Positions 1 to 9,546 are shown, counted from the first letter of the stretch. The stretch: DNA of 64,000 nt from Rheinheimera sp. A13L (GCF_000217935.1 NZ_AFHI01000014.1:30266-94265); one strand, 5' to 3'. Notes: generated by a model not told the origin, from the sequence alone. Numbers and translations are program-made.

Positions 1-2
1 AC

Positions 3-1304
3 AACTCAGCCTCTGTGATTGCAGGATTACGTGAAATTGCACCACGTATCGGTGAGTCAGATGTTTATTCCGTAGACTTCAACTTCTCGGGCATGTTGTT
101 TGACGATATCAGCGCAGTATTTGGTGGTGAATTCCGTGGTGAAGAAATTTCCGACAACCCGGCTGAAGTGGCGCAAAGCGGTGGCATTTTTGCGTTAGGT
201 GCCAGTGATGCAGCAGCAGATCGCACTCAATATGCACTTTACAGCGAGTTTAATATCCCGCTGACTGAGAAACTGGATGCTATTGCAGCTTTACGTTACG
301 ACCATTACAGCGATTTTGGTGGTGCCGTCAATCCGAAGCTGTCATTACGTTACCGTGCTACTGAAGATTTAATCTTACGCAGCTCCTGGAGTACAGGCTT
401 CCGTGCACCTTCTTTGTCACAATTAGGCGCTGGTACTTCGTTAACAGCCAACTATATCGACTGTGGTTCTGGTCAGCCATTTGATGCACTCTGCGGTGAT
501 TTTGGTACTACCACAGGTGAACTGGAATTTGATCAGGAAACCTTAGGTAATAAAAATCTGGATGCAGAAAGTTCAGAAGCCATCAATATTGGCGCTTCCT
601 GGAACCTGACCGATGACTTGCAGTTCACTATCGATTACTGGCATTACAGCCATGAAGATATTGTTGATGTAGACGCTAACACGACGTTACGCGCCTGTAT
701 CGCAGGTTCTGCACCTGTGGTTGATGACGAGGCCGATCTGAACGGTGAATTTGGTTGTGTGATTGATGCAGGTAACGACTTAACCTTCTTACGCACAGGC
801 TTCTTTAACGTAGGCAGCCAGGAAACGGACGGGGTCGACTTTAAACTGAACTACAAATTGGCCACCAGCAATGCAGGTGATTTTAAGTTCACTGTCGCTG
901 GTACCCGCACTTTATCTTATGAGCGTCAAATCACTGCAGATAGTCCGGCTGAAGATTTGTTAGGCAAACTCAGTGGTGCAGCTGAAATCGCCCGCCCTGA
1001 ATTTGTCGCAGATGCCGGCACTGAATGGCGCTTAGAGAACTGGAATGCCAGCATTGGCGCGCATTACATCAGTTCCTTAGGTGATGGTGACTTTAAGTTT
1101 GACAATGAAACTGTCGACTCATGGCTGACTTATAACGCCAGTCTGGGCTATGACATTACAGATAATCAGAGCGTTTTACTGAGTATCCGTAACCTGACAG
1201 ACAAAGAGCCACCTTATGCCTCATCGCCCACTAATGGTTACGCCAGCTCAGTACACGACTGGTTAGGCCGTCACTGGACTTTGCGTTATTCAGTGAAATT
1301 CTAA
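3..1304 (+). CDS. TonB-dependent outer-membrane receptor, C-terminal part (5' end outside window)
   Basis: The reading frame is already open at the left edge, so only the C-terminal ~434 residues are present. They read as the end of a TonB-dependent receptor beta-barrel: alternating amphipathic strands, the family-typical 'LRYDHYSDFGG' and 'NPKLSLRYR' segments, 'SSWSTGFRAPSLSQL' in the middle of the barrel, 'ESSEAINIGASW', and a terminal strand ending 'WTLRYSVKF' with the C-terminal Phe that outer-membrane proteins use for BAM recognition. Family knowledge: such receptors import siderophores, haem, vitamin B12 or sugars using TonB-ExbBD energy. The plug domain and signal peptide lie outside the window, so the substrate cannot be read. 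The next gene is an iron permease behind a Fur-like box, which makes iron possible but does not prove it. A terminator follows the stop codon. Confidence 0.92.
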   Translation, partial: NSASVIAGLREIAPRIGESDVYSVDFNFSGMLFDDISAVFGGEFRGEEISDNPAEVAQSGGIFALGASDAAADRTQYALYSEFNIPLTEKLDAIAALRYDHYSDFGGAVNPKLSLRYRATEDLILRSSWSTGFRAPSLSQLGAGTSLTANYIDCGSGQPFDALCGDFGTTTGELEFDQETLGNKNLDAESSEAINIGASWNLTDDLQFTIDYWHYSHEDIVDVDANTTLRACIAGSAPVVDDEADLNGEFGCVIDAGNDLTFLRTGFFNVGSQETDGVDFKLNYKLATSNAGDFKFTVAGTRTLSYERQITADSPAEDLLGKLSGAAEIARPEFVADAGTEWRLENWNASIGAHYISSLGDGDFKFDNETVDSWLTYNASLGYDITDNQSVLLSIRNLTDKEPPYASSPTNGYASSVHDWLGRHWTLRYSVKF

Positions 1305-1329
1305 GTTTTCTTCTACCTGGATGGAGTTA

Positions 1330-1362
1330 AGGGCCTGCGCTTATGCAGTGCCCTGTTTTTTT
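1330..1362 (+). terminator. Rho-independent terminator after the TonB receptor
   Basis: Hairpin with stem AGGGC-CTGC pairing GCAG-T-GCCCT, followed by seven T residues, 26 bases after the receptor stop codon. It separates the receptor transcript from the iron permease gene. Confidence 0.75.
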
Positions 1363-1459
1363 CCGGTTATTTCTGACAGCAAGCTTCGGCTTGCTGCTTC
1401 CTGCCGCAAACTTTGCACTGTATAACGGAAGATCCTGTGCCACTCTATCCACCAGCATT

Positions 1460-1480
1460 ATAATGAGAACTATTCTTGTT
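1460..1480 (+). promoter_or_regulatory. Candidate Fur box upstream of the FTR1 gene
   Basis: The sequence ATAATGAGAACTATTCTTG is an imperfect inverted repeat (AATGAGAA against TTCTTGTT) resembling the Fur consensus of AATGATAA-type hexamers. It lies 20 bases before the start of the iron permease gene, where it could repress transcription when iron is replete. The match is by eye only. Confidence 0.5.
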
Positions 1481-1499
1481 AAATGATTTAAGTAGATAA

Positions 1500-3350
1500 A
1501 TGATGGGCTTTCGTGTTGTTGTTTCTTTGGTCAGCCTGCTGGCCTTGCCTGCTGTTGCTTCAGATAAATTAATCCAATACATCGAATATATAGGGGCTGA
1601 TTACAGTGCTGCTGTAGTGGATGGCACTATTGTAAGCGCCGCTGAATATGCCGAAATGCAGGAGTTTTCGTCGCTGATTGCCGAAGAAGTCACCACAGCA
1701 CCCACAGCCTTACAACAGCAATCCGCTCAGTTAAAACAGCTGATTGCTGACAAAGCAGACGAGCAGGATATTCAGGCCTTAACTGCAGCTATGCGACAAA
1801 ATGTCATTTCAGCTATGCCTTCCATTCCAGTGCCCAAACAAAGTCCGGATCTCAAACGAGGTGAAGCTTTATTTGCTGCCAATTGCGCGGCTTGTCATGG
1901 CGCTACAGCTAAAGGTGATGGCCCGGCTGGCGCACAACTGGACCCAGCCCCCACCAATTTCCATGAAGTGGAACGTTATCAGGCCCGTAGTGTTTATGGT
2001 TTATTTAATACTATCAGCTTAGGTGTGGCGGATACGGGCATGGCTTCTTTTGCTTTTTTAGATGAACAAAGCCGCTGGGATCTGGCGTTTTATGTCGGTC
2101 ATATTGCCAGTAAAGAGCTGAATACCAGCACAGTGCCGGATGCACTGATTGAAAGCTCAGCGGTAAAAGACTTATTAACCGCGACACCTAAAGATGTGAT
2201 TCAGCTTTACCCTGACTTTGGTGAAGCCCTGATGAGTGAGTTTCGCAGTCACCCGGAGCGTTTTTTCCAGGCCAAAAGTAAAAATCCACTAGTGATAGCG
2301 CAGCAAAAATTACAACTCTCGGCTGATTTATTCAGCCAAAACCCACAAGCTGCTTACGATCAGGCCGTATCAGCTTATCTGGATGGTTTTGAACTGGTAG
2401 AAAACCCTTTAGGCACAATCAACGCCCCACTTCGCGACCAAATTGAACACAGCATGATGGGGCTACGTCAGTTACTGAAAGACCCGAAACAAAAAGCTGC
2501 GGTTGCACCTCGTATCGCTGAAATCCAAATACTATTAAAGCAAGCTCAGGCTGAACTGTCAGACACTCAATTAAGTGGCATGAATGTGTTTTTAGCCGCA
2601 CTATTAATTTTATTACGTGAAGGTTTAGAGGCCTTATTAGTCGTGGCCGCTATTTATAGCGTTGCGGTAAAAACCGACAAAGCAGCGCTGCGTCAGACTG
2701 TACATATTGGCTGGATCAGCGCTTTGGTTTTAGGGGCTGCCACCTGGTTTATTGCAAGCTATGTCATTGATATATCGGGTGCGTCCCGTGAACTGACTGA
2801 AGGCTACACAGCACTGATTGCAGCCGTTATTCTGTTTTATATGGGCTTTTGGATGCACAGTAAAACCAGCGCCAAAGAGTGGAGCCACTTTATTCAGAGC
2901 ACAGTACAAAACGCAGTGTCAGGCGGTGCTTATTTTGGTTTAGGTCTGGTGGTGTTTTTAGCGGTATACCGTGAAGCCTTTGAAACTATCCTGTTTTATC
3001 AGGCCTTATGGTTACAGGGCGGCGAACAGGCAGAGCAAAGTTTTATCGCTGGTATAGCTTCGGCTCTGGTGTTGTTAGCTATTGTAGCTGTGGCTATGTT
3101 TAAATTCGCACTGAAGTTGCCTCTGAAAACCTTCTTTGGCAGCACAGCGCTGCTGATGCTGGTTCTGGCTATAGTGATGGCGGGCAAAGGCATAGCAGCA
3201 CTTCAGGAAGCTGGTACTTTAGCTGTGAGCCAGTTGAACCTGCCTACCATCAGTTGGTTAGGCTTTTACCCTAATACTCAGGGTGTGTTGGTACAAACGG
3301 CCCTGCTGCTGATCGCTTTGGTGTATCTGGTTCGCAGTCGTAAAGGTTAA
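1500..3350 (+). CDS. Cytochrome c-FTR1 iron permease fusion
   Basis: A 616-residue protein with three parts. Residues 1-20 form a signal peptide. Around residue 127 a single c-type haem site (NCAACHGATAKGDGP) lies in a cytochrome c domain that continues to about residue 200. After a helical linker, the C-terminal ~270 residues are an FTR1-type permease with about seven membrane helices and two REGLE-like iron motifs: 'LLREGLEALLVV' and 'YREAFETILF'. FTR1 permeases move ferric iron across the inner membrane, usually after oxidation of Fe(II); the attached haem domain probably supplies that redox step in the periplasm, as in other cytochrome-FTR1 proteins of proteobacteria. Two adjacent ATG codons (1500 and 1503) could start translation. 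A Fur-like box precedes the gene. Substrate and redox role are inferred. Confidence 0.88.
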   Translation: MMGFRVVVSLVSLLALPAVASDKLIQYIEYIGADYSAAVVDGTIVSAAEYAEMQEFSSLIAEEVTTAPTALQQQSAQLKQLIADKADEQDIQALTAAMRQNVISAMPSIPVPKQSPDLKRGEALFAANCAACHGATAKGDGPAGAQLDPAPTNFHEVERYQARSVYGLFNTISLGVADTGMASFAFLDEQSRWDLAFYVGHIASKELNTSTVPDALIESSAVKDLLTATPKDVIQLYPDFGEALMSEFRSHPERFFQAKSKNPLVIAQQKLQLSADLFSQNPQAAYDQAVSAYLDGFELVENPLGTINAPLRDQIEHSMMGLRQLLKDPKQKAAVAPRIAEIQILLKQAQAELSDTQLSGMNVFLAALLILLREGLEALLVVAAIYSVAVKTDKAALRQTVHIGWISALVLGAATWFIASYVIDISGASRELTEGYTALIAAVILFYMGFWMHSKTSAKEWSHFIQSTVQNAVSGGAYFGLGLVVFLAVYREAFETILFYQALWLQGGEQAEQSFIAGIASALVLLAIVAVAMFKFALKLPLKTFFGSTALLMLVLAIVMAGKGIAALQEAGTLAVSQLNLPTISWLGFYPNTQGVLVQTALLLIALVYLVRSRKG

Positions 3351-3368
3351 GTTTGATCACTGAATGTA

Positions 3369-3396
3369 AAAAAGCCGCTTCATGAAGCGGCTTTTC
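3369..3396. terminator. Bidirectional terminator between convergent genes
   Basis: Perfect 11-bp stem AAAAGCCGCTT / AAGCGGCTTTT with loop CATG. The A and T tracts make it usable from both strands; it lies between the FTR1 gene and the convergent amidohydrolase. Confidence 0.85.
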
Positions 3397-3405
3397 TGAT
3401 GAATC

Positions 3406-5055
3406 TTACAAAGAATACTGCGCCATACATTCCACTTCCACTTTAGCACCCAGCGCCAGACCGCTGGAGGCAAAAGCGCTTCTGGCTGGCAAAGGAGTTT
3501 TCATATACTGAAGATAGACAGTGTTGGCCGCTGGCCAGTCTTTAATATCTGCCAGCATTAAAGTGCATTTAAACACCGCATCAAAACCGAGTTTATGCTC
3601 TTGTAACACAGAACCAATATTCTGCATTGTTTGTTGCATCTGGCTTTCGATACTGGTTCCATTGAGCACCATAGTGCCGGGGAAATTGCCCAACTGCCCG
3701 GACAGATACAAAACGCCGTTCACGGCGCGCGCATTGCTGAACGGCAAGCGACTATCATCGCCTCTGTATACAAAACGGCCATTTTTAATCACATGAGCTA
3801 TCTGACGACTATTGCTGATGGCATCCGCAGGGTTCGCCGACAGGATCATTAAGTTCGCTTTTTTCCCTGGTTCGATGCTGCCCACCTGCTCCGCTATACC
3901 TATGGCTTCTGCACCATGTAAAGTCGCAGCCTGAATAGCTTGCAGTGGCGTTAGTCCGGCTTGTTCAACCAATAACTGCATTTCCTGGTGCACCATAGGG
4001 TAATCCAGCCCTGCTTTATCACTTAGAAAATCTGTGCCTGCAACAATTTTAATACCATGCTGATGCGCTAACTTTGTGAATAATAGTCCATGCTGGTAGA
4101 TGGTGGCAGCGTTAAGATTGCGTTGTTGCAGTTGATGAAAAATAGTTAAAGTGGCATCCAGCATGGTGCCCTGTTGCTTCATTTGTGTCAGTAAGCTTTG
4201 ATAACTGGCAGGCTCAAAAGACGCCTTTTTAACCTCTGCGGACACAGGTAAGTCTTTGCGCCGCCAGTTTTCGTAAGAGGAAATAACAGTAGCGGCTAAA
4301 TCAGGCGCATGAGAAATCACTTCTACCCCGGCTTGCACTGCATCATCAGGTTTAGCAGGCCCAACATAAGCATGAGCCCATACTTTTACGCCATGTTTTT
4401 TCGCCGCAGCCGAAAGTTTTGGCATCAGATCCGCAGGTACTTTGGCATAAATTTTAATACCTGTTGCGCCAGTCCCTAAGGTACGTAACATCAAGGCATC
4501 AAAGTCTGTCTGAGCATTCACCGAACGCATCCAGTCGGTATCCCCAGGGGTTTTGCCCCTGGCAGAAGCTACAGTTCTGGGATCGCTGAAAAATTCTTGC
4601 CCACCAATAATGACCGAATAATAAATATCAGGCGACTGAATTAAATCCAGCTCAGCCTGACGCTTTAAGCCTGTCAGCACCCGTACATCACCGCCCATAT
4701 CCCGAACTGAAGTCACGCCACCTCTTAACAAGGCACTCAAGCGTTTTTGTGTGGCCGAAGCGTTATCGCCGCCTTCTGGTTCAGTGGCATGATGCACATG
4801 AGCATCGATCAGTCCTGGCAACAGATACAAACCTTTCATATCCAGCACTGTACCGTCAGCCGGACGTTTTTTACTGCCGGTTGCATACACAGCGCTGATG
4901 CTGTCTCCATCCAGTACCACAGTCTGACCCGGCTTGAGCTGTAAATTTTTTACATCCACCAGTGTGATATTTTCTAACAACACAGGCTGCGCACAGACAA
5001 CAAAACTAAACAGGCTAAACAGCAGTGCAACAGGACGGGAACATGGAGTGCGCAT
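3406..5055 (-). CDS. Exported amidohydrolase fused to a RidA (YjgF) domain
   Basis: A 549-residue protein. Residues 1-22 look like a signal peptide ending 'FVVCAQP'. Residues ~25-430 are a metal-dependent amidohydrolase of the imidazolonepropionase/prolidase-like group: 'GLIDAHVHHATEP' gives the HxH metal ligands, 'GIKIYAK' offers the bridging Lys, 'KVWAHAYVG' and 'EVISHAPDL' give further His ligands, and 'IVAGTDFLSD' the catalytic Asp; 'SIEPGKKANLMIL' is the usual C-terminal beta-sandwich return. Residues ~435-549 are a complete RidA domain: 'NGVLYLSGQLGNFPG', 'QMQQTMQNIGSVL', and 'PARSAFASSGLALGAKVEVEC', which keeps the Arg used to bind the imine/enamine carboxylate. RidA hydrolyses reactive enamines, so the fusion may process a reactive product of the hydrolase in the periplasm. 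The substrate is unknown and the coupling is my inference. Confidence 0.85.
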   Translation of the reverse strand: MRTPCSRPVALLFSLFSFVVCAQPVLLENITLVDVKNLQLKPGQTVVLDGDSISAVYATGSKKRPADGTVLDMKGLYLLPGLIDAHVHHATEPEGGDNASATQKRLSALLRGGVTSVRDMGGDVRVLTGLKRQAELDLIQSPDIYYSVIIGGQEFFSDPRTVASARGKTPGDTDWMRSVNAQTDFDALMLRTLGTGATGIKIYAKVPADLMPKLSAAAKKHGVKVWAHAYVGPAKPDDAVQAGVEVISHAPDLAATVISSYENWRRKDLPVSAEVKKASFEPASYQSLLTQMKQQGTMLDATLTIFHQLQQRNLNAATIYQHGLLFTKLAHQHGIKIVAGTDFLSDKAGLDYPMVHQEMQLLVEQAGLTPLQAIQAATLHGAEAIGIAEQVGSIEPGKKANLMILSANPADAISNSRQIAHVIKNGRFVYRGDDSRLPFSNARAVNGVLYLSGQLGNFPGTMVLNGTSIESQMQQTMQNIGSVLQEHKLGFDAVFKCTLMLADIKDWPAANTVYLQYMKTPLPARSAFASSGLALGAKVEVECMAQYSL

Positions 5056-5212
5056 ATTTTTCTCTTTATTGTTATTTTTATGATGTGCTTAACTCTGGTT
5101 ATACCTAAACTGCCCCAAAGCAACCAGTCACAGCAGTAAAACCTGACGCTAAAATTCCGCCTTTGAACGCATTTGTTACGGAATGCACTCTGGAGAAAGC
5201 CCAGAGGCAAAT

Positions 5213-5238
5213 AAAAAGGCTGCTAAGAAGGCAGCCTT
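5213..5238 (-). terminator. Rho-independent terminator of the alcohol dehydrogenase gene
   Basis: Read on the minus strand, an 8-bp stem AAGGCTGC / GCAGCCTT is followed by a T run (TTTTTAT). It lies 16 bases beyond the stop codon of the dehydrogenase. Confidence 0.8.
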
Positions 5239-5253
5239 GATGCAAAAACTGAT

Positions 5254-6255
5254 TTATCTCTCCAGCACTATACGGTAACGGGCTTTGCCACTTTCCAAAT
5301 GCGCTATGGCCTCGTTGATTTGATCAAACTTAAAAGTCTCAACAACTGGCTTAATGTCATGTTGCACGGCAAAATCCAGCATTTTCTTAATGGTTGCAGG
5401 GCTGCCAACAGGTGAACCTGAGACAGAACGCTGCGCCATAATCAGACTAAATACGTTCAGATCCAAGGGTTCCAAAGTGGCTCCAACAAAATGCAGACGG
5501 CCTTTAGGCTTAAGAGTGGACAGGTACAAATTCCAGTCCAGTTTTACATTGACCGTCGTTAAAATAAAATCAAAACGCCCGGCAGCTGCAGCTATGTCAT
5601 CGGCATCTCTGGAATTAATGCAGTGATGTGCGCCTAATTCTTTGGCTTCGGCGGTTTTGCTTTCGCTGGAGGTAAAAGCTGTGACTTCACAACCAAAAGC
5701 CCGTAAAAACTGCAACGCTATATGGCCTAAACCACCTATGCCTATCACAGCCACTTTGTCGGTCGCTTTGACATCAAACTGCAGCATAGGGTTAAACACC
5801 GTAATACCACCACAAAACAAAGGGCCAGCAGTTTTTGCATCCATACCTTCAGGCAAAGCCACCACACTGGCTGCATTAGCCCGTACTTTGTCAGCAAAAC
5901 CACCGTGGCGACCGACAATAGTGCCTTGGGCCGAAGCACATAAATTATGATCGCCGCTGCCACAACTGCTGCACACCTGACAATACCCCGAATGCCAGCC
6001 CAGCCCTACCACCTGCCCGGCTTTTAAATGACTGACATCGGCACCTACAGCGGCAATACGGCCAACAACTTCGTGGCCAGCCACTAAGGGATAAGACGAC
6101 ATGCCCCATTCGTTATTGATCATGGATAAATCAGAGTGGCAAATACCACAATAATCCACATCAATTTCAACATCCTGTCGCCCTAAAGAGCCCGGATCGA
6201 ACTCAATCACAGATAAAGGCGAGTGAGGTTTTAATGCTGCATAAGCTTTGATCAT
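5254..6255 (-). CDS. Zinc-dependent NAD(P) alcohol dehydrogenase (YahK/CAD type)
   Basis: A 333-residue medium-chain dehydrogenase. Catalytic zinc ligands are in 'DYCGICHSDLSM' and 'AGHEVVGRIAAVG'; the structural-zinc cysteines are in 'CQVCSSCGSGDHNLC'; the Rossmann motif is 'VAVIGIGGLGHIALQF'. The order of motifs and the 'GWHSGYC' segment match the YahK/cinnamyl-alcohol-dehydrogenase-like subfamily, which reduces aldehydes with NADPH. The frame stays open 59 codons further upstream, but that part is low-complexity and unlike the family. The ATG at 6255 has an AGGA Shine-Dalgarno just before it and gives the normal family length. It is divergent from rimO, with about 250 bases between the genes for both promoters. 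Confidence 0.9.
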   Translation of the reverse strand: MIKAYAALKPHSPLSVIEFDPGSLGRQDVEIDVDYCGICHSDLSMINNEWGMSSYPLVAGHEVVGRIAAVGADVSHLKAGQVVGLGWHSGYCQVCSSCGSGDHNLCASAQGTIVGRHGGFADKVRANAASVVALPEGMDAKTAGPLFCGGITVFNPMLQFDVKATDKVAVIGIGGLGHIALQFLRAFGCEVTAFTSSESKTAEAKELGAHHCINSRDADDIAAAAGRFDFILTTVNVKLDWNLYLSTLKPKGRLHFVGATLEPLDLNVFSLIMAQRSVSGSPVGSPATIKKMLDFAVQHDIKPVVETFKFDQINEAIAHLESGKARYRIVLER

Positions 6256-6506
6256 AGGAATTCCTGTAAAAAAGAAAGATGAAGTGAAACAGCTACGCCA
6301 AGAGTATTGGTCAGGATCAACAAAGTTACAGTGCAGTTGACCGCATAAGGCCATCTGTTTAATCACTTTCTGCAGATCCTGTTGCTTTAGCCGAAGATAA
6401 CGCCCTCTTGTTGAGTGTTTTTTATACAGCAAGCACTGTTTCTTCCGGTCGATTCAGGTATAATCCGCGCACTTTTTTTCCGGCCCTTTTACTTTGCAGG
6501 ATTTAC

Positions 6507-7907
6507 ATGACAGTCGAAACCTTTGACCCATCACAAACCACCACACTGGAAACTCCAGTGAAAAGTCTGACAGCACAGGCGCAAGCCAATGGCTCAGGCG
6601 CAAAAATCGGGTTTGTAAGTTTAGGTTGCCCAAAAAACCTGGTGGACTCAGAGCGTATTCTGACTCAGTTAAAAACTGAAGGTTATCAAATAGTTCCAAG
6701 CTATGACGATGCAGCTTTAGTGATAGTCAATACCTGTGGTTTTATCGACAGCGCGGTGCAGGAATCTTTAGACACCATAGGCGAAGCTTTGGCTGAAAAC
6801 GGCAAAGTGATAGTCACAGGCTGTTTAGGTGCCCGTGAAGATGAAATCCGTGAAGTACACCCTAATGTATTAGGTATCACAGGCCCTCATGCCTATGAAA
6901 ACGTACTAAAGCAGGTGCATGAGTTTGTGCCTAAGCCAAAATACGACCCGTTTTTGCAATTGGTGCCGGATCACGGCATTAAATTAACACCTAAACATTA
7001 CGCCTACTTAAAAATTTCTGAAGGCTGTAACCACCGCTGTACTTTCTGCATTATCCCGTCGATGCGTGGCGACTTAGTCAGCCGTCCAATTGGCGAAGTG
7101 CTGGATGAAGCTGGCCGTTTACAAAAAGCCGGCGTCAAAGAGCTGTTGATTATTTCTCAGGACACCAGCGCTTATGGTGTGGATGTAAAACACCGCACTG
7201 GTTTCTGGAATGGTCAGCCGGTCAAAACCTCTATGTTGTCTTTATGTGAAGCCTTAGCCGATTTAGGCATTTGGGTTCGCTTGCATTATGTGTATCCGTA
7301 CCCGCATGTGGATGATGTAATTCCTTTGATGGCGCAAGGTAAGTTATTGCCTTATCTGGATATTCCATTCCAGCATGCCAGCCCGCGTATTCTAAAGCTG
7401 ATGAAACGCCCTGGTCAGTCTGACCGTGTATTAGAGCGTATCAAAAAATGGCGTGAAATCTGCCCTGAACTGACGATACGTTCTACCTTTATCGTTGGCT
7501 TCCCTGGCGAGACAGAAGAAGAGTTCCAGGAATTATTAAACTGGCTGGAAGAAGCTCAGTTAGACCGCGTAGGCTGCTTTAAATACAGCCCGGTCGAAGG
7601 CGCTAAAGCCAACGATTTGCCAGATCAAATTGCGGAAGAAGTCAAAGATGAACGGTACCACCGCTTTATGGAAACTCAGCAACGCATCAGCGCCGCTCGT
7701 TTACAAGCCAAAATTGGTCGCACTATTAAAGTGCTCATTGACGAAGTAGACGACGAAGGCGCCATTGGCCGCAGCTTCGCTGATGCTCCTGAAATTGACG
7801 GTGCTGTGTATTTAAACGGCGAAACGTCATTAAAACCAGGCGATTTGGTGGATGTAGTGATTGAAGAAGCGGACGAATACGACTTATGGGGCAGCTTAGT
7901 CGAATAA
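6507..7907 (+). CDS. rimO: Ribosomal protein S12 methylthiotransferase RimO
   Basis: A 466-residue radical-SAM methylthiotransferase. The N-terminal UPF0004 domain has its three cluster cysteines in '[15 protein letters not shown]', '[11 protein letters not shown]' and '[11 protein letters not shown]'. The radical SAM motif is '[17 protein letters not shown]'. A C-terminal TRAM domain (from about residue 400) ends '[10 protein letters not shown]'. 'CPKNLVDSE' and the 'YVYPYPH' segment distinguish RimO from MiaB. It adds a methylthio group to the conserved Asp of ribosomal protein S12. An in-frame extension reaches 33 codons upstream, but the ATG at 6507 has GCAGGA before it and fits the family. 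Its 3' flank is the left edge of the mobile island. Confidence 0.96.
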   Translation: MTVETFDPSQTTTLETPVKSLTAQAQANGSGAKIGFVSLGCPKNLVDSERILTQLKTEGYQIVPSYDDAALVIVNTCGFIDSAVQESLDTIGEALAENGKVIVTGCLGAREDEIREVHPNVLGITGPHAYENVLKQVHEFVPKPKYDPFLQLVPDHGIKLTPKHYAYLKISEGCNHRCTFCIIPSMRGDLVSRPIGEVLDEAGRLQKAGVKELLIISQDTSAYGVDVKHRTGFWNGQPVKTSMLSLCEALADLGIWVRLHYVYPYPHVDDVIPLMAQGKLLPYLDIPFQHASPRILKLMKRPGQSDRVLERIKKWREICPELTIRSTFIVGFPGETEEEFQELLNWLEEAQLDRVGCFKYSPVEGAKANDLPDQIAEEVKDERYHRFMETQQRISAARLQAKIGRTIKVLIDEVDDEGAIGRSFADAPEIDGAVYLNGETSLKPGDLVDVVIEEADEYDLWGSLVE

Positions 7908-7961
7908 GTGAGCTGAGTAAGTTGCAGCTATTGTTTCAGTAGATAAAAAAAACGGCCTTCA

Positions 7962-7992
7962 GTTATATACAGTAACCTAAAGTGTGTATAAC
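7962..7992. other. Interrupted palindrome at left island edge (candidate att core)
   Basis: Two 11-bp arms, GTTATATACAG and GTGTGTATAAC, match as an inverted repeat in 9 of 11 positions around a 9-base spacer. Such interrupted dyads are typical of tyrosine-recombinase core sites. It lies between the rimO stop and the recombinase genes. A similar dyad occurs at 15141-15175. The att role is inference. Confidence 0.35.
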
Positions 7993-7998
7993 GTGTAC

Positions 7999-8024
7999 AA
8001 AGGCAGAGAAATCTGCCTTTTTCT
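7999..8024 (+). terminator. Rho-independent terminator after rimO
   Basis: Perfect 9-bp stem AAAGGCAGA / TCTGCCTTT with loop GAAA and a T-rich tail. It ends rimO transcription before the recombinase operon. Confidence 0.85.
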
Positions 8025-8088
8025 TGTCAAATATTTATCTCAGATATACAGTGGTTTCAATGTATGACATGTACAAAGAAAGCATAAC

Positions 8089-9546
8089 TTGGCGTCAGTA
8101 AAAGTCAGAGCAACGATCGTAGAAGACAACACAGGCATCAAAAGCCAGCTCCCTATTTTGCTCACAGAGCAAGGAGAGTTGAGTGTAGTAACTGATTACT
8201 TGCTTATATTAGAGGCTGACGGTGTGAGTAACTCTGTCATGAATGGTTTTCTTCAAGCTGTTTCCTTGTTGTTGGATTATATGGAAGCAAATAGAGGACT
8301 GTTTGAAGATCCGAAGTTGCTCTTTCAGACCTTTTCTAAGCGTTTATATACAGGAACGATTGGCGAGGATGGGATTGACCCTTCTGGTTTGTATTGGGTT
8401 CCAAGTTCAACCAGTAACGTCAATAAGCATATTCATCGACTGACGGCATTCACCGATTGGCTGGCAGACAAGCAAGGCACTGCGCCGATGAATCCATTGC
8501 GTGATGCTACCCCGCATGAGAAACGATTAAATTACGCCGCATGGTTTCGGAAAAACCAGAATGATTTTCTGGGTCATATCGCAGATAAAACCATCAACAA
8601 AACAATCCGTAAGGCGCGAACCATCAAAGGCCGCACGCCGCTCACTAAAACCGAAGATGACGCTATCGCTTTTCCTGAAAAACATTGGGAAGATTTTTAT
8701 CTGAATGGCATTGGTGGTGCGAAAGATCCGCGAGTGGCACTCAGGGATAAGCTAATACTGCTACTCATGCACGGTGGTGGGTTACGTGAAAGTGAGGCAT
8801 TAACGCTTTGGGTGACAGATGTATTTGAAGATCCCTATACTGCAGACAACGCTGTTGTTCGAATTTACAACGAAATCAATGGCAAAGCCCCTAATGGTTG
8901 GCGCGGCCGTTCTGGTCCCTCCAACAGAGAGGCATATTTAAAAGAGCAGTATGCTCGCATACCACGCCAACGTATGAAAGGCACTGCTTATCTTGGTTGG
9001 AAGAACCGAGTAGTTGATCATAAAGATAACTACATACAAGTTCAGTGGTTTCCAACCGACTATAGCAAAGTGTTTATGTCGCTTTGGAAAAATTATCAAA
9101 AGTACCGCGCCAGTATCGACTGTCACCATCCTTATGCGTTTATTTCTTTTCATCACAGCGCCATAGGTAAGCCTTACACGATATCCGCTTTCCATGACAA
9201 CTACGCCAATGGCTTAAAGCGCATAGGCTTAGAGCCGCAAAAAGCGGAAGGTCTAGATCCTCACGGGCATCGACATAATTACGGCAGACGATTAGAGCGT
9301 TCAGGGCTGAATCCTTTAGTCATCCGCCGTTGTATGCACCACAAATCACTAGAGTCTCAAGTTCCCTATACGGGCAAAGGACAACAAGAAATCTCTGATG
9401 AACTGACCAAAGCCACACTGCAATTGGCAAACCCTGAATCGAAAGCCAAAGCCCTTGACTGGAAAACGCTTGTAGAAGATGGCTTTGATGATATCGACCC
9501 ACAAGGTTACTTCACTGGCAAGCATCCAAAATTGAGAGGCAAATAA
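8089..9546 (+). CDS. gmtY: Gamma-mobile-trio tyrosine recombinase GmtY
   Basis: A 485-residue tyrosine recombinase. The C-terminal catalytic domain shows the first catalytic Arg in 'LLLMHGGGLRESEALTL', the HxxRH box in 'DPHGHRHNYGRRLERSG', the second His in 'RRCMHHKSLESQ', and a Tyr in 'VPYTGKG' as likely nucleophile. The N-terminal ~130 residues are a SAM-like core-binding domain. Size, sequence style and gene order (485, 883 and 225 residues with each stop overlapping the next start) match the gamma-mobile-trio set described from Vibrio and other Gammaproteobacteria, whose islands often carry anti-phage and toxin cargo. The start is a TTG at 8089: no ATG exists in frame downstream of the preceding stop codon (8065-8067). 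I recall the family from knowledge; no search was run. Confidence 0.82.
   Translation: MASVKVRATIVEDNTGIKSQLPILLTEQGELSVVTDYLLILEADGVSNSVMNGFLQAVSLLLDYMEANRGLFEDPKLLFQTFSKRLYTGTIGEDGIDPSGLYWVPSSTSNVNKHIHRLTAFTDWLADKQGTAPMNPLRDATPHEKRLNYAAWFRKNQNDFLGHIADKTINKTIRKARTIKGRTPLTKTEDDAIAFPEKHWEDFYLNGIGGAKDPRVALRDKLILLLMHGGGLRESEALTLWVTDVFEDPYTADNAVVRIYNEINGKAPNGWRGRSGPSNREAYLKEQYARIPRQRMKGTAYLGWKNRVVDHKDNYIQVQWFPTDYSKVFMSLWKNYQKYRASIDCHHPYAFISFHHSAIGKPYTISAFHDNYANGLKRIGLEPQKAEGLDPHGHRHNYGRRLERSGLNPLVIRRCMHHKSLESQVPYTGKGQQEISDELTKATLQLANPESKAKALDWKTLVEDGFDDIDPQGYFTGKHPKLRGK

Noticed and set aside
6256..6432. 59-codon N-terminal extension of the alcohol dehydrogenase
   Set aside because: The extension has no family similarity, and the ATG at 6255 has a good Shine-Dalgarno and gives the normal length.
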